From Actinoplanes philippinensis (GTDB lineage: Bacteria; Actinomycetota; Actinomycetes; Mycobacteriales; Micromonosporaceae): a stretch of 64,000 nt of DNA. A program made the position numbers and the translations under genes. The notes under the pieces are model-generated. The model searched no databases, was not told the origin of the DNA, and saw only the letters and a program-made list of their open reading frames with translations. The stretch covers positions 248,001 to 312,000 of the forward strand of contig NZ_FONV01000010.1 in assembly GCF_900113015.1 (NCBI RefSeq), read 5' to 3'. Positions within the stretch are counted from its first letter, which is position 1, and the number at the start of each line of letters is the position of its first letter. Shown piece after piece: positions 1 through 9,126 of this stretch.

Positions 1-1148
1 ACCGGTGGCACCGAGGACGGCGGCGCGGCGGCGTATCCCGCCCAGTCGGCCTCGGTCTCGCCCGGCGTCATCAGCAGGCCGTCGGCGCAGGCCGCGGCGG
101 CGATCGCGACGACGTCGTCCCGGGTGACCGCGCCGAGTTCGGTCAGCACCTCGTCGAGGCTCCGCACCGTGCGGCCGTCGAGCACGTCGAACGCCTGGGC
201 GGGCAGCCGCCCCCCGGTGGCTTCGGCCTGCCGCAGCTCCTCGCGGCGCTTGTTGACGACGGCTGTCACCTCCGCCTCGTCGATCATCCCGAGGCGGGCC
301 GCGGCCAGCACGTCGACGAGGCCGCCGAGCACCGCGCCCTGCTTCTCGGGCAGCGAGTCGGCGGCCGCGGTGATCACGGCACGGCCGTCGGCGCGGGGCA
401 TGTAGTCGGCCACCACGTTGTAGGAGAGCCCGCTCTCCTGCCGCAGCGAACGGAACATCGACCGTCGCAGCACCTCGGCGAAGACGGCCGCGCCCTCGCC
501 CCGGTCGACCACGGCGTCCCAGGCGACCGCGTCCTCCGAGCCGGGGAAGTACGCCGGGCGTACCGGAAGGATCGACGAGGGCGCCGGCGCCGCCTGCCGC
601 GTGCCGCCGGGAAGGTCGAGCCGCAGCCCCGCGGGCACGCCGGGCCCGGCGATCCAGAGCACCGCGTTGTCGCGGTGGAAGTAGCGGGCCACCCAGGCGC
701 GCAGGTCGGCGGGGCCGATGGCGCCGAGTCCCCACTCCGGGTAGTTGGCCAGGCCGTAGTCGCGGGCTCCGTGCCGCCACAGGGCCAGCCGCCCGGCCGG
801 TCCCTCGCCGCGGGAGTTCTGCTCGGTGCGCAGGATCTCCTTCTCGACGGCCAGGCGGTCCAGCGGCAGGTCGCCGAGGCCGGCGCAGACCCCGTTCAGG
901 AAGGCGACGATGTCCGGCTCGGCGCCCTGCATGTGGAAGACGGTGTGCTCGACGCCGGTCGCGCCGTTGTAGTGGTAGTCGGCCATCCCGAGCGAGTGCA
1001 GCGCGAGGTGCTCGATCAGGTGCGTGATGCCACGGCGGGGCAGCGTCTCGTCGACGAAACCGACCCGGAAGGCGAGTCCCGCGCTCATCGGCCCGGTGGT
1101 CGGCGCGATCAGCACCGGCACCCCGTCGACCTCCTGCCTGATGGTCAC
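1..1148 (-). CDS. M16-family zinc peptidase-like protein, copy 1 (3' end outside window)
   Basis: The reading frame starts at a GTG that overlaps the TGA of the upstream gene (GTGA), so the two are translationally coupled. It runs off the left window edge after about 382 codons. Residues 43-47 read HLIEH, the inverted zinc motif HxxEH of M16 (insulinase/pitrilysin) peptidases, and a downstream E near residue 109 (RTEQ) could be the third ligand. A second, C-terminal-type M16 domain contains RQESGLSYN, which fits the Arg/Tyr pair of active M16 enzymes. I infer an active or potentially active metallopeptidase of unknown substrate. No signal peptide is seen. It is paralogous to the gene at 2108-3754, which has lost these residues. 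Confidence 0.85.
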   Translation of the reverse strand, partial: MTIRQEVDGVPVLIAPTTGPMSAGLAFRVGFVDETLPRRGITHLIEHLALHSLGMADYHYNGATGVEHTVFHMQGAEPDIVAFLNGVCAGLGDLPLDRLAVEKEILRTEQNSRGEGPAGRLALWRHGARDYGLANYPEWGLGAIGPADLRAWVARYFHRDNAVLWIAGPGVPAGLRLDLPGGTRQAAPAPSSILPVRPAYFPGSEDAVAWDAVVDRGEGAAVFAEVLRRSMFRSLRQESGLSYNVVADYMPRADGRAVITAAADSLPEKQGAVLGGLVDVLAAARLGMIDEAEVTAVVNKRREELRQAEATGGRLPAQAFDVLDGRTVRSLDEVLTELGAVTRDDVVAIAAAACADGLLMTPGETEADWAGYAAAPPSSVPP

Positions 1149-2086
1149 GAGGCTCCCTCGTACGCCCAGGCCCGCGCCTCCCGGACCTGCGCGTTGACGT
1201 CGTCGCCGACCTGGTTCCACGGGTACTCCGCGGCCAGGTTGCCGAGGCCGGCGAACGCGGTGGCGGCGGACCGCCGGTCGTCGAGCATCGTGAAGATCAG
1301 CGCGAACGCGTTGAGCGCCTGCAGCCAGCCGGGACCGTGCCGGAACTCCGGATGCCAGATCGACCGGTGCGCCGCCTCGTAGATCTCGGTACGCACCGCG
1401 TCGTCCGCCAGGTACCGGAAGACGTCGGTGTCGTCGTCGCCGAAGATGTGCTCGACGTGCGCGTGGACGACCAGCACCGCGTGCGGCGATCCGGGCGGGG
1501 CGGCCTGCATCGCGTCGCGGGCGAACCCGTGCACCAGCTCCCAGGTGCCGTTCCATTTGGGGCAGGCGCTCTGCAGGAACTGCAGTTGGGCGGGCAGGTG
1601 GTGGGGCTGGGCGGTGAGTGCCCGGTCGAGGCGGCGGCGGGTCTCGGCCAGGCCCAGTTGCAGGCCGCGGGCGGTGAGCAGCCGCGCCGTCCAGATCGCC
1701 GGATCCCGCGGATGGCGGGCCGCCGCGTCGATCAGCACCTGCTCGGCCCGTCGCAGCCAGTCGTGGAACCGGTGGAACTGCCGGGCGCTGACGTGCTGGG
1801 CGTACCGCCCGGAGCGGATCTCCCAGCCGACGTGGATCAGATGGTGGCCGAGCAGTGCGGCCGCGGACGCGTCGGTCGCGTCGGCGGTCAGCACCCCGCG
1901 CAGGAACTCCTCCAGGCCCAGCTCAGCGGCGCAGGAGGACAGCGCGGCGCTGCGGGCGGACGGCTCCAGCTGGTCGAGCAGAGCCCGGCAGGCCGGCCAG
2001 TCCCGGCGCCGGAGGGCCGCCCGCAGCCCGGCGATCTCCGGGTACGCGACGGCCACGTCGAGCACCACGTCGCTGGAACCGATCAT
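1145..2086 (-). CDS. Helical hypothetical protein, cassette copy 1
   Basis: A protein of about 313 residues with no recognised catalytic motif. It is rich in Ala, Leu and Arg, with repeated helix-like blocks that resemble TPR-type helical repeats, but I could not assign a family. It is clearly paralogous to the protein at 3751-4629: both share AYP near the start, DWPACRALLD, FLRGVL, RDPAIWT, and HPEFRHG/HADFRHG near the end. The start is the ATG at 2086. It lies 7 nt after TATAGT, and the second copy keeps the same -10/7-nt/ATG layout; a GTG 9 bp upstream is the alternative. Its stop overlaps the start of the M16 gene, so the pair probably works together. Confidence 0.75.
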   Translation of the reverse strand: MIGSSDVVLDVAVAYPEIAGLRAALRRRDWPACRALLDQLEPSARSAALSSCAAELGLEEFLRGVLTADATDASAAALLGHHLIHVGWEIRSGRYAQHVSARQFHRFHDWLRRAEQVLIDAAARHPRDPAIWTARLLTARGLQLGLAETRRRLDRALTAQPHHLPAQLQFLQSACPKWNGTWELVHGFARDAMQAAPPGSPHAVLVVHAHVEHIFGDDDTDVFRYLADDAVRTEIYEAAHRSIWHPEFRHGPGWLQALNAFALIFTMLDDRRSAATAFAGLGNLAAEYPWNQVGDDVNAQVREARAWAYEGAS

Positions 2087-2093
2087 GGCGGGC

Positions 2094-2099
2094 ACTATA
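2094..2099 (-). promoter_or_regulatory. -10 box of putative leaderless promoter (cassette copy 1)
   Basis: TATAGT on the minus strand ends exactly 7 nt before the ATG at 2086. The equivalent element before the second cassette is TATGCT at the same distance. No convincing -35 was found. Confidence 0.5.
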
Positions 2100-2107
2100 G
2101 AGGCACC

Positions 2108-3754
2108 TCACCCCCGGCGGCTGTCCGATTCCCGCACCGTGGCCCAGCAGTACCGGGCGAAGAGCGCCCCGAAGACGAGGGACCCGGCGAGCGCCAGCAG
2201 CTCCTCGCCGCGCGGGTTGTCGGTCTCCGCACCGGCCAGCGACTGGACGAGGATCCACAGGCCACCGCTGAGGAAGAAGAGCGCGAGCACACCGCAGACC
2301 GCCGCCGTGACGTAGCGTCGCGGGCCGCTGTCCCGGGGCGCGGGCTCGGGCTGGGGGATGTGGTCGCGGTCGCGGGGTGGCATCTCGATGCGCAGCCGCT
2401 GCGGGATTCGGGCGTCGATCTCGCGTACCACCCGGTCGGCGCCCCGGTAGAGGGTCGGCTCGACCCGGACCGTCACCGCGTCCTCGCCGATCAGCCGGCG
2501 GCCGCCGTCCGGCCAGGCCAGCAGGGCGGCGCACGAGTCCCAGCGGACCGCGGCGACCACGCCGTGGCCGGTCACGCCGACACCCTCGTCGCCGCTGATC
2601 AGCCTCAGCGCGCGGTCGCGGCGGCCACGATGGACACGGCCGGGCGGCACAGCCTCCGACATCGCCGGGGCCGCGGTGTATCCGGCCCACTCGGCGGTGC
2701 TTCCGGACGGGACCATCAGCAGCCCGGCGGCGTACGCCTCGGAAGCCACCCGGGCCACCTCGGCCGCGGTGACCGCCCGGACCTCGGCGAGTGCCTCCTC
2801 CAGGGTCTGCACCTCGCGCCCGGCGAGCAGATTGAAGGCCTGGCCGGGCAGGCGGGCGCCCCGCGACTCGGAGTCGCGCAGGCCCTCGCAGGTGAGTTTC
2901 ACCACGGCCGCGACCTCGTCCGGGTCGATCTGCCCGGCCCGGACCGCGGCGAGCACGTCGACCAGCCCGCCGAGGGCGGCCTCGGCCCGGCCCGGCAGCG
3001 GGTCGGCGACGGTCAGGATCCGCGCGGTGCCGTCGGATCGGGGAACGTACTCGGTACGGCTGTGCTCGGTGAGGTCGCGCAGCTCCCGGTGCACGCGGCG
3101 CTCCAGCACGTTGGCGAAGACCGCCGCTCCGGGCCCGCGGGTGATCACCGTGTCCCAGCCCACGCCACCGGCGAACCAGGCCGGGGTGGCCGCAAGCGTC
3201 GTGGCGGCCGGCGGCGGTGACTGCCGGGCGCCGGCCGGGAGGTCCAGACGCAGCCCCTCCGGCACCTCGTCACCGGCCAGCCAGAGGGCCGCGTTGTCCC
3301 GGGTGAACCAGCGGGCGATCCACTCCCGCAGATGCTCCTCGGTGAGGCCGGGCAGCGCCCACTCCGGATAGCTGACGACCCCGAAGCCGCGGGCGCCGTG
3401 CCGCCACATCGGCAGCGGATCGCGCTCCGGCTGGGCGCCGCGGACCAGGTCACGCACGGTCGCCAGGCGGTCCAGGGGCGGGTTGCGCAGCGCTGCGCAC
3501 ACGCCGGTGAGGAACTCGGTGGTCTCGGCCGGCGAGCCCTGCACGTGGAACCAGGTGTGCTCCGGCCCGGTCGTCCAACTGGTCCGGCCGGTCGCGCCGA
3601 GACCGTCGGTCACCAGGTGCTCGACCAGGCGGGTGATGCCGCGCCGGGCCAGTGGCTCGTCCGCCGTGCCGACCCGGAACACCAGGCCGGCGTGGGCGGG
3701 GCCGGTCACCGGCGCGAGCACCGCCGGGATCCCGTCGACCTCCAGTCGCCTCAT
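2108..3754 (-). CDS. M16-like pseudopeptidase with C-terminal membrane anchor, copy 2
   Basis: A protein of 548 residues whose ATG overlaps the stop of the upstream gene (ATGA). The N-terminal two thirds align with copy 1 at 1-1148, for example RRGIT.L.EHL and the YPEW block. The zinc motif is RLVEH at residues 42-46 in place of HLIEH, caused by CGC where copy 1 has CAC. The candidate third ligand is also changed (RTEQ in copy 1, RGAQ here), and the GLSY block is absent. After the peptidase region come about 120 extra residues ending in two hydrophobic segments at about 481-502 and 520-538, followed by a charged tail. I infer a catalytically dead, membrane-anchored partner or regulator of copy 1. 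Confidence 0.8.
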   Translation of the reverse strand: MRRLEVDGIPAVLAPVTGPAHAGLVFRVGTADEPLARRGITRLVEHLVTDGLGATGRTSWTTGPEHTWFHVQGSPAETTEFLTGVCAALRNPPLDRLATVRDLVRGAQPERDPLPMWRHGARGFGVVSYPEWALPGLTEEHLREWIARWFTRDNAALWLAGDEVPEGLRLDLPAGARQSPPPAATTLAATPAWFAGGVGWDTVITRGPGAAVFANVLERRVHRELRDLTEHSRTEYVPRSDGTARILTVADPLPGRAEAALGGLVDVLAAVRAGQIDPDEVAAVVKLTCEGLRDSESRGARLPGQAFNLLAGREVQTLEEALAEVRAVTAAEVARVASEAYAAGLLMVPSGSTAEWAGYTAAPAMSEAVPPGRVHRGRRDRALRLISGDEGVGVTGHGVVAAVRWDSCAALLAWPDGGRRLIGEDAVTVRVEPTLYRGADRVVREIDARIPQRLRIEMPPRDRDHIPQPEPAPRDSGPRRYVTAAVCGVLALFFLSGGLWILVQSLAGAETDNPRGEELLALAGSLVFGALFARYCWATVRESDSRRG

Positions 3755-4629
3755 GTGCCGCCTCCCGCCGCCCGTCTCCGATACTTCACGATCACCGAAC
3801 CCGGATCGCCGAGATGATCCCACGGGTACGCGGAACCGAGATCGCCCAGCGCGGTGAGGAGTGAGTCCGCCGCGGGCCGGTCGTCGAGCAGAGCGAACAC
3901 CATCGCGAACGTGCTCGTCACCCGGACCCAGCCGTGGCCGTGCCGGAAGTCGGCGTGCCACACCGAGCGCCGGGCCGCCTCGTACAGCTCGGCACGGACC
4001 TCGTCGGCGGCGAGATAGCGCCGCCCCGCCGACGCGCGCCGGCCGTGCTCCGCCCGCCGGTGCTCCAGATGGGCCTCGGCGATCAGCACCGGCCCGAACG
4101 ACCCCGGTGGCGCGGACTCGGCCGCCGTCCGGGCGAACGTGTGCGCCGGCTCCCAGTCGCCGCCCGGCTCCGGGCACAGCTGCCGCAGGTATTCCCGCTG
4201 GCCGGGCAGGTGGTGCGGGTCGATCTCGGCGAGCCGGCCGTACCGCCGATCCGCCTCGGACCGGCCCAGCCGCAGCTCACGCGCGGTGCTCAGGCGGGTT
4301 GTCCAGATGGCCGGGTCCCGCGGGCTGCGGGCGGCCGCGTCGACGAGCAGCCGCTCGGCCGCGACCGGGCCGTCCGCGCCGAGCAGGTGCCGGCCGAGCA
4401 GCACGGCGGCCGCGCCGTCGCCCGGATCACCGTCCAGCACGCCCCGCAGGAACGTCGCCAGGCCCGGCTCGGCGAGGCCCACGGTGGTGAGCTCGGTGCG
4501 CTCCACCGGCCCGGCGGCGTCCAGGAGCGCACGGCAGGCCGGCCAGTCCCCGGAGTCCAGGGCGTCCCGCAGACCGGTGATCAGCGGGTAGGCGGCTGCC
4601 GGGTCCAGAACCGGTTGACGCGGGAGCAT
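3751..4629 (-). CDS. Helical hypothetical protein, cassette copy 2
   Basis: A protein of about 292 residues, paralogous to 1145-2086 with the same conserved blocks (DWPACRALLD, FLRGVLDG, SPRDPAIWTTRL, HADFRHGHGW, AYPWDHLGD). No catalytic motif or membrane segment was recognised. The start at ATG 4629 is chosen because TATGCT ends 7 nt upstream, as in copy 1; ATG 4641 is an in-frame alternative. The stop codon overlaps the ATG of the M16-like gene. It is the first gene of the duplicated cassette on the minus strand. Function unknown; a helical scaffold is possible. Confidence 0.75.
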   Translation of the reverse strand: MLPRQPVLDPAAAYPLITGLRDALDSGDWPACRALLDAAGPVERTELTTVGLAEPGLATFLRGVLDGDPGDGAAAVLLGRHLLGADGPVAAERLLVDAAARSPRDPAIWTTRLSTARELRLGRSEADRRYGRLAEIDPHHLPGQREYLRQLCPEPGGDWEPAHTFARTAAESAPPGSFGPVLIAEAHLEHRRAEHGRRASAGRRYLAADEVRAELYEAARRSVWHADFRHGHGWVRVTSTFAMVFALLDDRPAADSLLTALGDLGSAYPWDHLGDPGSVIVKYRRRAAGGGT

Positions 4630-4636
4630 GGCGGGC

Positions 4637-4642
4637 AGCATA
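4637..4642 (-). promoter_or_regulatory. -10 box of putative leaderless promoter (cassette copy 2)
   Basis: TATGCT on the minus strand, 7 nt before the ATG at 4629. It matches the position of TATAGT before cassette copy 1. Confidence 0.45.
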
Positions 4643-4691
4643 GATCTTCGGTGGCAGTGCCCATTCACGACGGTGGACCATCACCGTCCGA

Positions 4692-5906
4692 TCAGGACAC
4701 CAGCGGGTCGTCGAGGAGGTGCTCGAAGGCCAGCTCGGCCGCCCCGATCAGGGCCGCGTCCGGGCCGAGCTCGGGGGTACGCAACCGGACGTGCTCGCGA
4801 CAGGCGGGCAGCCCGACCGCGTTGAGCCGGCTGCGGATCTGCGCCGCGGCGCCGAGGTAGACGTCCCGCAGCGTGCCACCGAAGATCACCACCTCCGGGT
4901 TGAAGATGTTCACCAGGTTGCCGACACCGAACCCGACCCAGTCGCCCACCTGCCGTAACGCGTGCTGCGCCGAGCTGTCCCCGCGCATCGCGGCATCCAC
5001 CACGGCCAGCACCGCCTCCCGGCCGCTGCGGTCCTCCCGCCCGGCCAGGCGTAGCAGGGCGTGCTCGCCGATCTCGGTCTCCCAGCAGCCCCGGGAGCCA
5101 CAGCTGCAGGTCCGGCCGTACGGGTTGACGACCATGTGGCCGACCTCACCGCCGTACCCGCCGTGCCCGTGCACCCGCCGTCCCCCGGCCACGATCCCGG
5201 CGCCGACACCGACGTCGCCGTACAGGTAGATGACGTTGTCCGAGCCGACCGCGGCGCCCCGCGAGTGCTCGGCCAGCACACACACGTCGGCGTGGTTGCC
5301 CACACTCAGCGGGCCGAACTCCTCCAGCTCGGTGCGCAGCGCCTCACCGATCGGCTCGTCCACCCAGCCGATCGTCGGCGCCAGCCGGATCATGCCGTCC
5401 TCCAGGCGCACCATGCCGGCCACGGCCACGGCGCTGCCCACACAGCGGCCGTCGGCGGGAGCGCCGGAGCGCATGGTGCGCACGTAACGGGCCAGCGGGC
5501 GGACCGCCTCGCCGGCGCTCATGCCGCGGGGGCGCTCGGTCTCGTACTGCTCCAGGATCCGGCCGCCCAGCCCGACCCGGGCCGCGCGCAGGCGGTCCAC
5601 CTCGATGCTGAGCGCGTAGGCGTACACCCGCCCGGATTCCGGCCGCACCACCAGCGAGGGCCGTCCGGCCCGCCGGGTCTCGCGTGGCGCGGCCTCACTG
5701 ACCAGGCCCGCGCCGATCAGGTCGGCGGTGAGGGCGCCGATCGTGCTGCGGTTGAGGCCGAGCCGGGTGGTCAGCTCGGCCCGGGACGTCGCCCCGTGCA
5801 TGTGGACGTAGCGCAGCAGCGTCCCGAGGTTGTGCTTGCGGACCTCTTCCTGACTCGGGCCGGCCCGCATCAGCGAACCCGGGCCCGGCCCCGTCGTCTC
5901 GTTCAT
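4692..5906 (-). CDS. ROK-family transcriptional regulator (xylose-repressor type)
   Basis: A protein of about 404 residues. The N-terminus carries a winged helix-turn-helix (TSRAELTTRLGLNRSTIGALTADL). The ROK sugar-kinase-like fold follows, with GGYGGEVGHMVV and the zinc-binding cluster CSCGSRGCWE. ROK repressors usually bind a sugar or sugar derivative and control uptake genes. It lies 10 bp after the ABC permease gene and on the same strand, so it is probably co-transcribed with and regulates that importer. ATG 5906 is chosen because the longer reading frame would overlap the permease; an ATG at about 5870 is also possible. Confidence 0.9.
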   Translation of the reverse strand: MNETTGPGPGSLMRAGPSQEEVRKHNLGTLLRYVHMHGATSRAELTTRLGLNRSTIGALTADLIGAGLVSEAAPRETRRAGRPSLVVRPESGRVYAYALSIEVDRLRAARVGLGGRILEQYETERPRGMSAGEAVRPLARYVRTMRSGAPADGRCVGSAVAVAGMVRLEDGMIRLAPTIGWVDEPIGEALRTELEEFGPLSVGNHADVCVLAEHSRGAAVGSDNVIYLYGDVGVGAGIVAGGRRVHGHGGYGGEVGHMVVNPYGRTCSCGSRGCWETEIGEHALLRLAGREDRSGREAVLAVVDAAMRGDSSAQHALRQVGDWVGFGVGNLVNIFNPEVVIFGGTLRDVYLGAAAQIRSRLNAVGLPACREHVRLRTPELGPDAALIGAAELAFEHLLDDPLVS

Positions 5907-5916
5907 CGGGGCCTGA

Positions 5917-7167
5917 TCACCGGTTGCCGGCCGCCGCGCGACGCCGGGCCAGCGCGTCGACACCGGCGGCGATGAGCAGGATCACACCCGTGAAGATGTA
6001 GCGCGTCCCGGAGGAGAAATCCATCAGGAACATGCCGTTGTCGATGACCGCGATCACCGCGCCGCCGATCACCGCGTGGATGACCTTGCCCTTGCCGCCG
6101 AAGAGGCTGGTGCCGCCGATCACCGCGGCGCCGACCGAGTAGAGCAGGGTGCTGCTGCCGCCGGTGTTCGGGTCGACCGATCCGGCCCGGCTGACCAGCA
6201 TGATGCCGCCGATCGCGGCCATGAACGAGCCGATCACGAAGACCGAGATGCGGATCCGGTCGACCGGGATGCCGGCCCGGCGGGCGGCCTCCGGGTTGCC
6301 GCCGACGGCGTAGACGTGCCGGCCGTACGAGGTCCGGCCGAGCACCAGGGTCCACAGCACCAGGAAGCCGCCGATCACCAGCGCCGCGATGGGCACGCCC
6401 TTGAGCGAGGCGACGGCCGGGTTGATCGCCCGTTCCCGGGTGAGGATCGCGGTCGCGGTCAGGATCAGCGCCGCGATGCCGGCGACCCGGAGCAGGGTGA
6501 CCCCGATCGGCTCGGTGAGCAGGCCCCGGTCGGCCCGGCCGCGGTAGCGCAGGAACTGGAAGAGCGCGAATACGGCCACCGACGCGATGGCCAGCCCCCA
6601 GCTCCACGAGACCGGAAGGCTGTCCTTGTTGAGCGACTTGATGAAGCCGTCCGGGATCGAGAGGTTCTTGCCCTCGCCGAGCAGGTTCAGCAGGACGCCC
6701 TGGAAGGCCAGGAAGGCCGCCAGCGTGACGACGAAGGACGGGATGCCGACCTTCGCCACCAGGAAGCCGAGGGCCAGGCCGATCACCACCCCGGTGAGCA
6801 GCGCCCCGAGCAGCGCCACCGGCTCGGCGTAACCCCGATCGGTGAGGAGGATCGCCATCGCCGCGCCGCAGACGCCGGCCGCGTACCCGGCGGAGAGGTC
6901 GATCTCGCCCAGCAGCAGGACGAAGATCAGTCCCATCGCGATCATGGTCAGTCCGGCGGCCTGGTTGAACAGGTTCGCGAGGTTGCCGGCGCTGAAGAAG
7001 GAATTCGGGCGGGCGGCGCCGAAGATCAGCGTCAGGACGACCAGGCCCAGTACGGCGGGCAGGGCGCCGAGGTCTCCGCCGCGGATCCGGGCCAGGTAGT
7101 CGCGGAGGTGACCGGCCATGGTCGGCCGGGCGACCTTCACGCCGCCGGCTATCTCGTACGTCGACAT
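5917..7167 (-). CDS. Sugar ABC transporter permease (XylH-like)
   Basis: A protein of about 416 residues with many hydrophobic segments (for example near LPAVLGLVVLTLIFG and GLTMIAMGLIFVLLLGEIDLS). The EIDLSAGYAAGVCG block is typical of the inner-membrane permease of ribose/xylose-type importers (BPD_transp_2 family). A glycine-rich stretch GGNPEAARRAGIPV is the expected ATPase-contact loop. It follows the ATP-binding gene; a GTG at 7173 would give a GTGA overlap with that gene's stop, while ATG 7167 lies two codons later. With the ATPase and lipoprotein it forms a complete importer, probably for a pentose or related sugar. Confidence 0.92.
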   Translation of the reverse strand: MSTYEIAGGVKVARPTMAGHLRDYLARIRGGDLGALPAVLGLVVLTLIFGAARPNSFFSAGNLANLFNQAAGLTMIAMGLIFVLLLGEIDLSAGYAAGVCGAAMAILLTDRGYAEPVALLGALLTGVVIGLALGFLVAKVGIPSFVVTLAAFLAFQGVLLNLLGEGKNLSIPDGFIKSLNKDSLPVSWSWGLAIASVAVFALFQFLRYRGRADRGLLTEPIGVTLLRVAGIAALILTATAILTRERAINPAVASLKGVPIAALVIGGFLVLWTLVLGRTSYGRHVYAVGGNPEAARRAGIPVDRIRISVFVIGSFMAAIGGIMLVSRAGSVDPNTGGSSTLLYSVGAAVIGGTSLFGGKGKVIHAVIGGAVIAVIDNGMFLMDFSSGTRYIFTGVILLIAAGVDALARRRAAAGNR

Positions 7168-7169
7168 GC

Positions 7170-7973
7170 TCACAGCTGGCCCCCCGGCATGAAATCGGCG
7201 AAGTCGGTGGGGCCCTCCGGCGGGAGGCCCAGATTGCCGCTGCGCCCGCCGGTGATCAACTCGACGACCTGGGCGTGGGTGACGTCGCTGGTCTTCACCT
7301 CGGCGGCCATCCGGCCCAGATAGAGCGCGGCGATCCGGTCGGAGACCGCGAAGACCTCGTTCATGTTGTGGGAGATGAGCGCCACGCCGAGACCGTTGTC
7401 GGCGAGCCTGCGGACCAGTTCGAGCACCTGCGCGGTCTGCGCCACACCGAGGGCCGCGGTCGGCTCGTCCAGGATGACGACCTTGCTGTTCCAGAGCACC
7501 GCCTTGGCGATCGCCACGGTCTGCCGCTGGCCGCCGGAGAGGCTGGCGACCAGTTGGCGGAGCGACTTGACGGTGCGTACCGAAAGGCTCGCCAGCGTCT
7601 CGGCCGCCATCTGTTCCATGGTCGGCTCGTCCAGGACGATGCCGCGTTTCTGTTCCCGGCCGAGGAACATGTTCTGGACGATGTCCAGGTTGTCGCAGAG
7701 GGCGAGGTCCTGATAAACGACCTCGATACCGAGATCGGCGGCGTCCCGTGGGCTGTTCACGGTGACCGTCCGGCCGTCGAAGAGCACCGTGCCCGCGTCG
7801 ATCGTGTAGATGCCGCTGATGCACTTGACGAGCGTCGACTTGCCCGCGCCGTTGTCACCGACCAGCGCCGTGACCTCGCCGGGGTAGACGCTCATGCCGA
7901 CGTCGTGCAGCACCTGGACGGGACCGAAGCTCTTGTCGATCCCGCGCAGCTCCAGTAGAGGTGTCGCGGCCAC
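7170..7973 (-). CDS. Sugar ABC transporter ATP-binding protein (single ATPase domain)
   Basis: A protein of 267 residues. It has Walker A GDNGAGKST at about residues 40-48, a Q-loop in VVYQDLAL, the signature LSGGQRQ, Walker B VVILDEPTAAL and an H-loop in ISHNM. Many sugar importers of this class use a double-length ATPase such as XylG or RbsA. This one has a single domain, so it is expected to act as a homodimer. It lies between the lipoprotein gene and the permease gene and supplies the energy for uptake. Confidence 0.93.
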   Translation of the reverse strand: MAATPLLELRGIDKSFGPVQVLHDVGMSVYPGEVTALVGDNGAGKSTLVKCISGIYTIDAGTVLFDGRTVTVNSPRDAADLGIEVVYQDLALCDNLDIVQNMFLGREQKRGIVLDEPTMEQMAAETLASLSVRTVKSLRQLVASLSGGQRQTVAIAKAVLWNSKVVILDEPTAALGVAQTAQVLELVRRLADNGLGVALISHNMNEVFAVSDRIAALYLGRMAAEVKTSDVTHAQVVELITGGRSGNLGLPPEGPTDFADFMPGGQL

Positions 7974-8037
7974 GGATGTCTCTCCTTCGTCGGCTGGGCG
8001 CCGCCCGCGGGATGCCGGGGCGGCGCCGTCGCCGGGT

Positions 8038-9126
8038 TCAGCTGATTCCCGCCTCGGTGCAGGCTGTCACGAATGCGGCGGTGCAGAGCGATTCCCGGGT
8101 GACGTACCCGTCCTCGAGGACCACCTCGATGTTCTCCCTGGTGATCGCTTCCGGCTTGAGCAGCAGCGCCTTGACCGGGGCATGGGACTCCGGGTCGGTC
8201 ACGGTGTCGGTCGCCGTGGTCGGGGTCTCGCCGCGGGCGAGGGCGATGGCCAGCCCGGCGGCCGCGGCGGCCTCCTTCTTGATCGCCTTGTAAACGGTCA
8301 TGCACTGGTCGCCGACGAGGATGTTCTGCAGTCCCTGGACGGTGGCGTCCTGTCCGGTGACCGGGACGGTGCCGTTCAGCTTGTTCTTCTTGAGAACCTC
8401 GATGGCGGCGTTGCCGAGGCTGTCGTTCGCGGCGAGCACCCCGGCGATCTTGTGATCCTTGGTGAGCTGCTGCTCGAAGATCGTGCCGCCCTTGGCGCCG
8501 TCCCAGTCCGGAACCGCGTCCTCCGGGCCCTTGAGGTACTCGCCGGAGGCGAACTTCGGCTGCAGGACCGAGTCGTAGCCCTCCTTGAACAGGGTGGCGT
8601 TGTTGTCGGTGGGCGAACCGTTGAGGAAGGCGACCACCGGGGTGGGCACCCGCTTCTCGCTGAGGCAGTCCACCAGGCCCTGACCCTGCAGCTTGCCGAC
8701 CTCGACGTTGTCGAAGGAGACGTAGTAGTCGGCGCCGCCGCTGAGCGTGAGACGGTCGTAGTCGATCGTGCGAATGCCCGCCTTCCGGGCGCTTTCCAGC
8801 ACGTTCTTGCCGGTGCCGGAGTCCAGGTTGACGGTCATCAGGACCTTCACGCCGGTCTGGATCATGCCCTCGGCGATCGTCTGGAACGAGGCCTTGTCGC
8901 CCTGGGCGTTCTTGATGTCGGCCGGTACGCCCGCGGCCGCGAACGCTTCGGCCAGATACTTCAGGTCCGCGGTCTCCCAGCGGGCCGAGCTCTTGGTGTC
9001 GGGCAGGATCACGCCGATCACCGCGTCCGCGCCGCGCCCGGCCGGATCGTCCTCGGAGGTACAGGCGGACAGTCCTCCCGCGGCCAGCAGGCCGGCCGCG
9101 GCAAGGGTCAGCATTCGACTACTCAT
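8038..9126 (-). CDS. Sugar ABC transporter substrate-binding lipoprotein (XylF-like)
   Basis: A protein of 362 residues. The N-terminal signal sequence ends in the lipobox LSAC, so Cys would be lipidated and the protein anchored outside the membrane. The mature part is a type 1 periplasmic-binding fold with VIGVILPD at its start, a typical TIDYDRLTLSGGADYYVSFDN block and a VTGQDATVQGLQNI block. This arrangement is characteristic of D-xylose-binding proteins. ATG 9126 has GAGGGA close upstream; longer in-frame starts would precede the signal peptide. It is the first gene of the importer operon that continues with the ATPase, permease and ROK regulator. Confidence 0.93.
   Translation of the reverse strand: MSSRMLTLAAAGLLAAGGLSACTSEDDPAGRGADAVIGVILPDTKSSARWETADLKYLAEAFAAAGVPADIKNAQGDKASFQTIAEGMIQTGVKVLMTVNLDSGTGKNVLESARKAGIRTIDYDRLTLSGGADYYVSFDNVEVGKLQGQGLVDCLSEKRVPTPVVAFLNGSPTDNNATLFKEGYDSVLQPKFASGEYLKGPEDAVPDWDGAKGGTIFEQQLTKDHKIAGVLAANDSLGNAAIEVLKKNKLNGTVPVTGQDATVQGLQNILVGDQCMTVYKAIKKEAAAAAGLAIALARGETPTTATDTVTDPESHAPVKALLLKPEAITRENIEVVLEDGYVTRESLCTAAFVTACTEAGIS

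Noticed and set aside
1337..3220. Long plus-strand open frame over the duplicated cassette
   Set aside because: Its codon bias and Gly/Arg/Val-rich content reflect the complementary strand of the real minus-strand genes.
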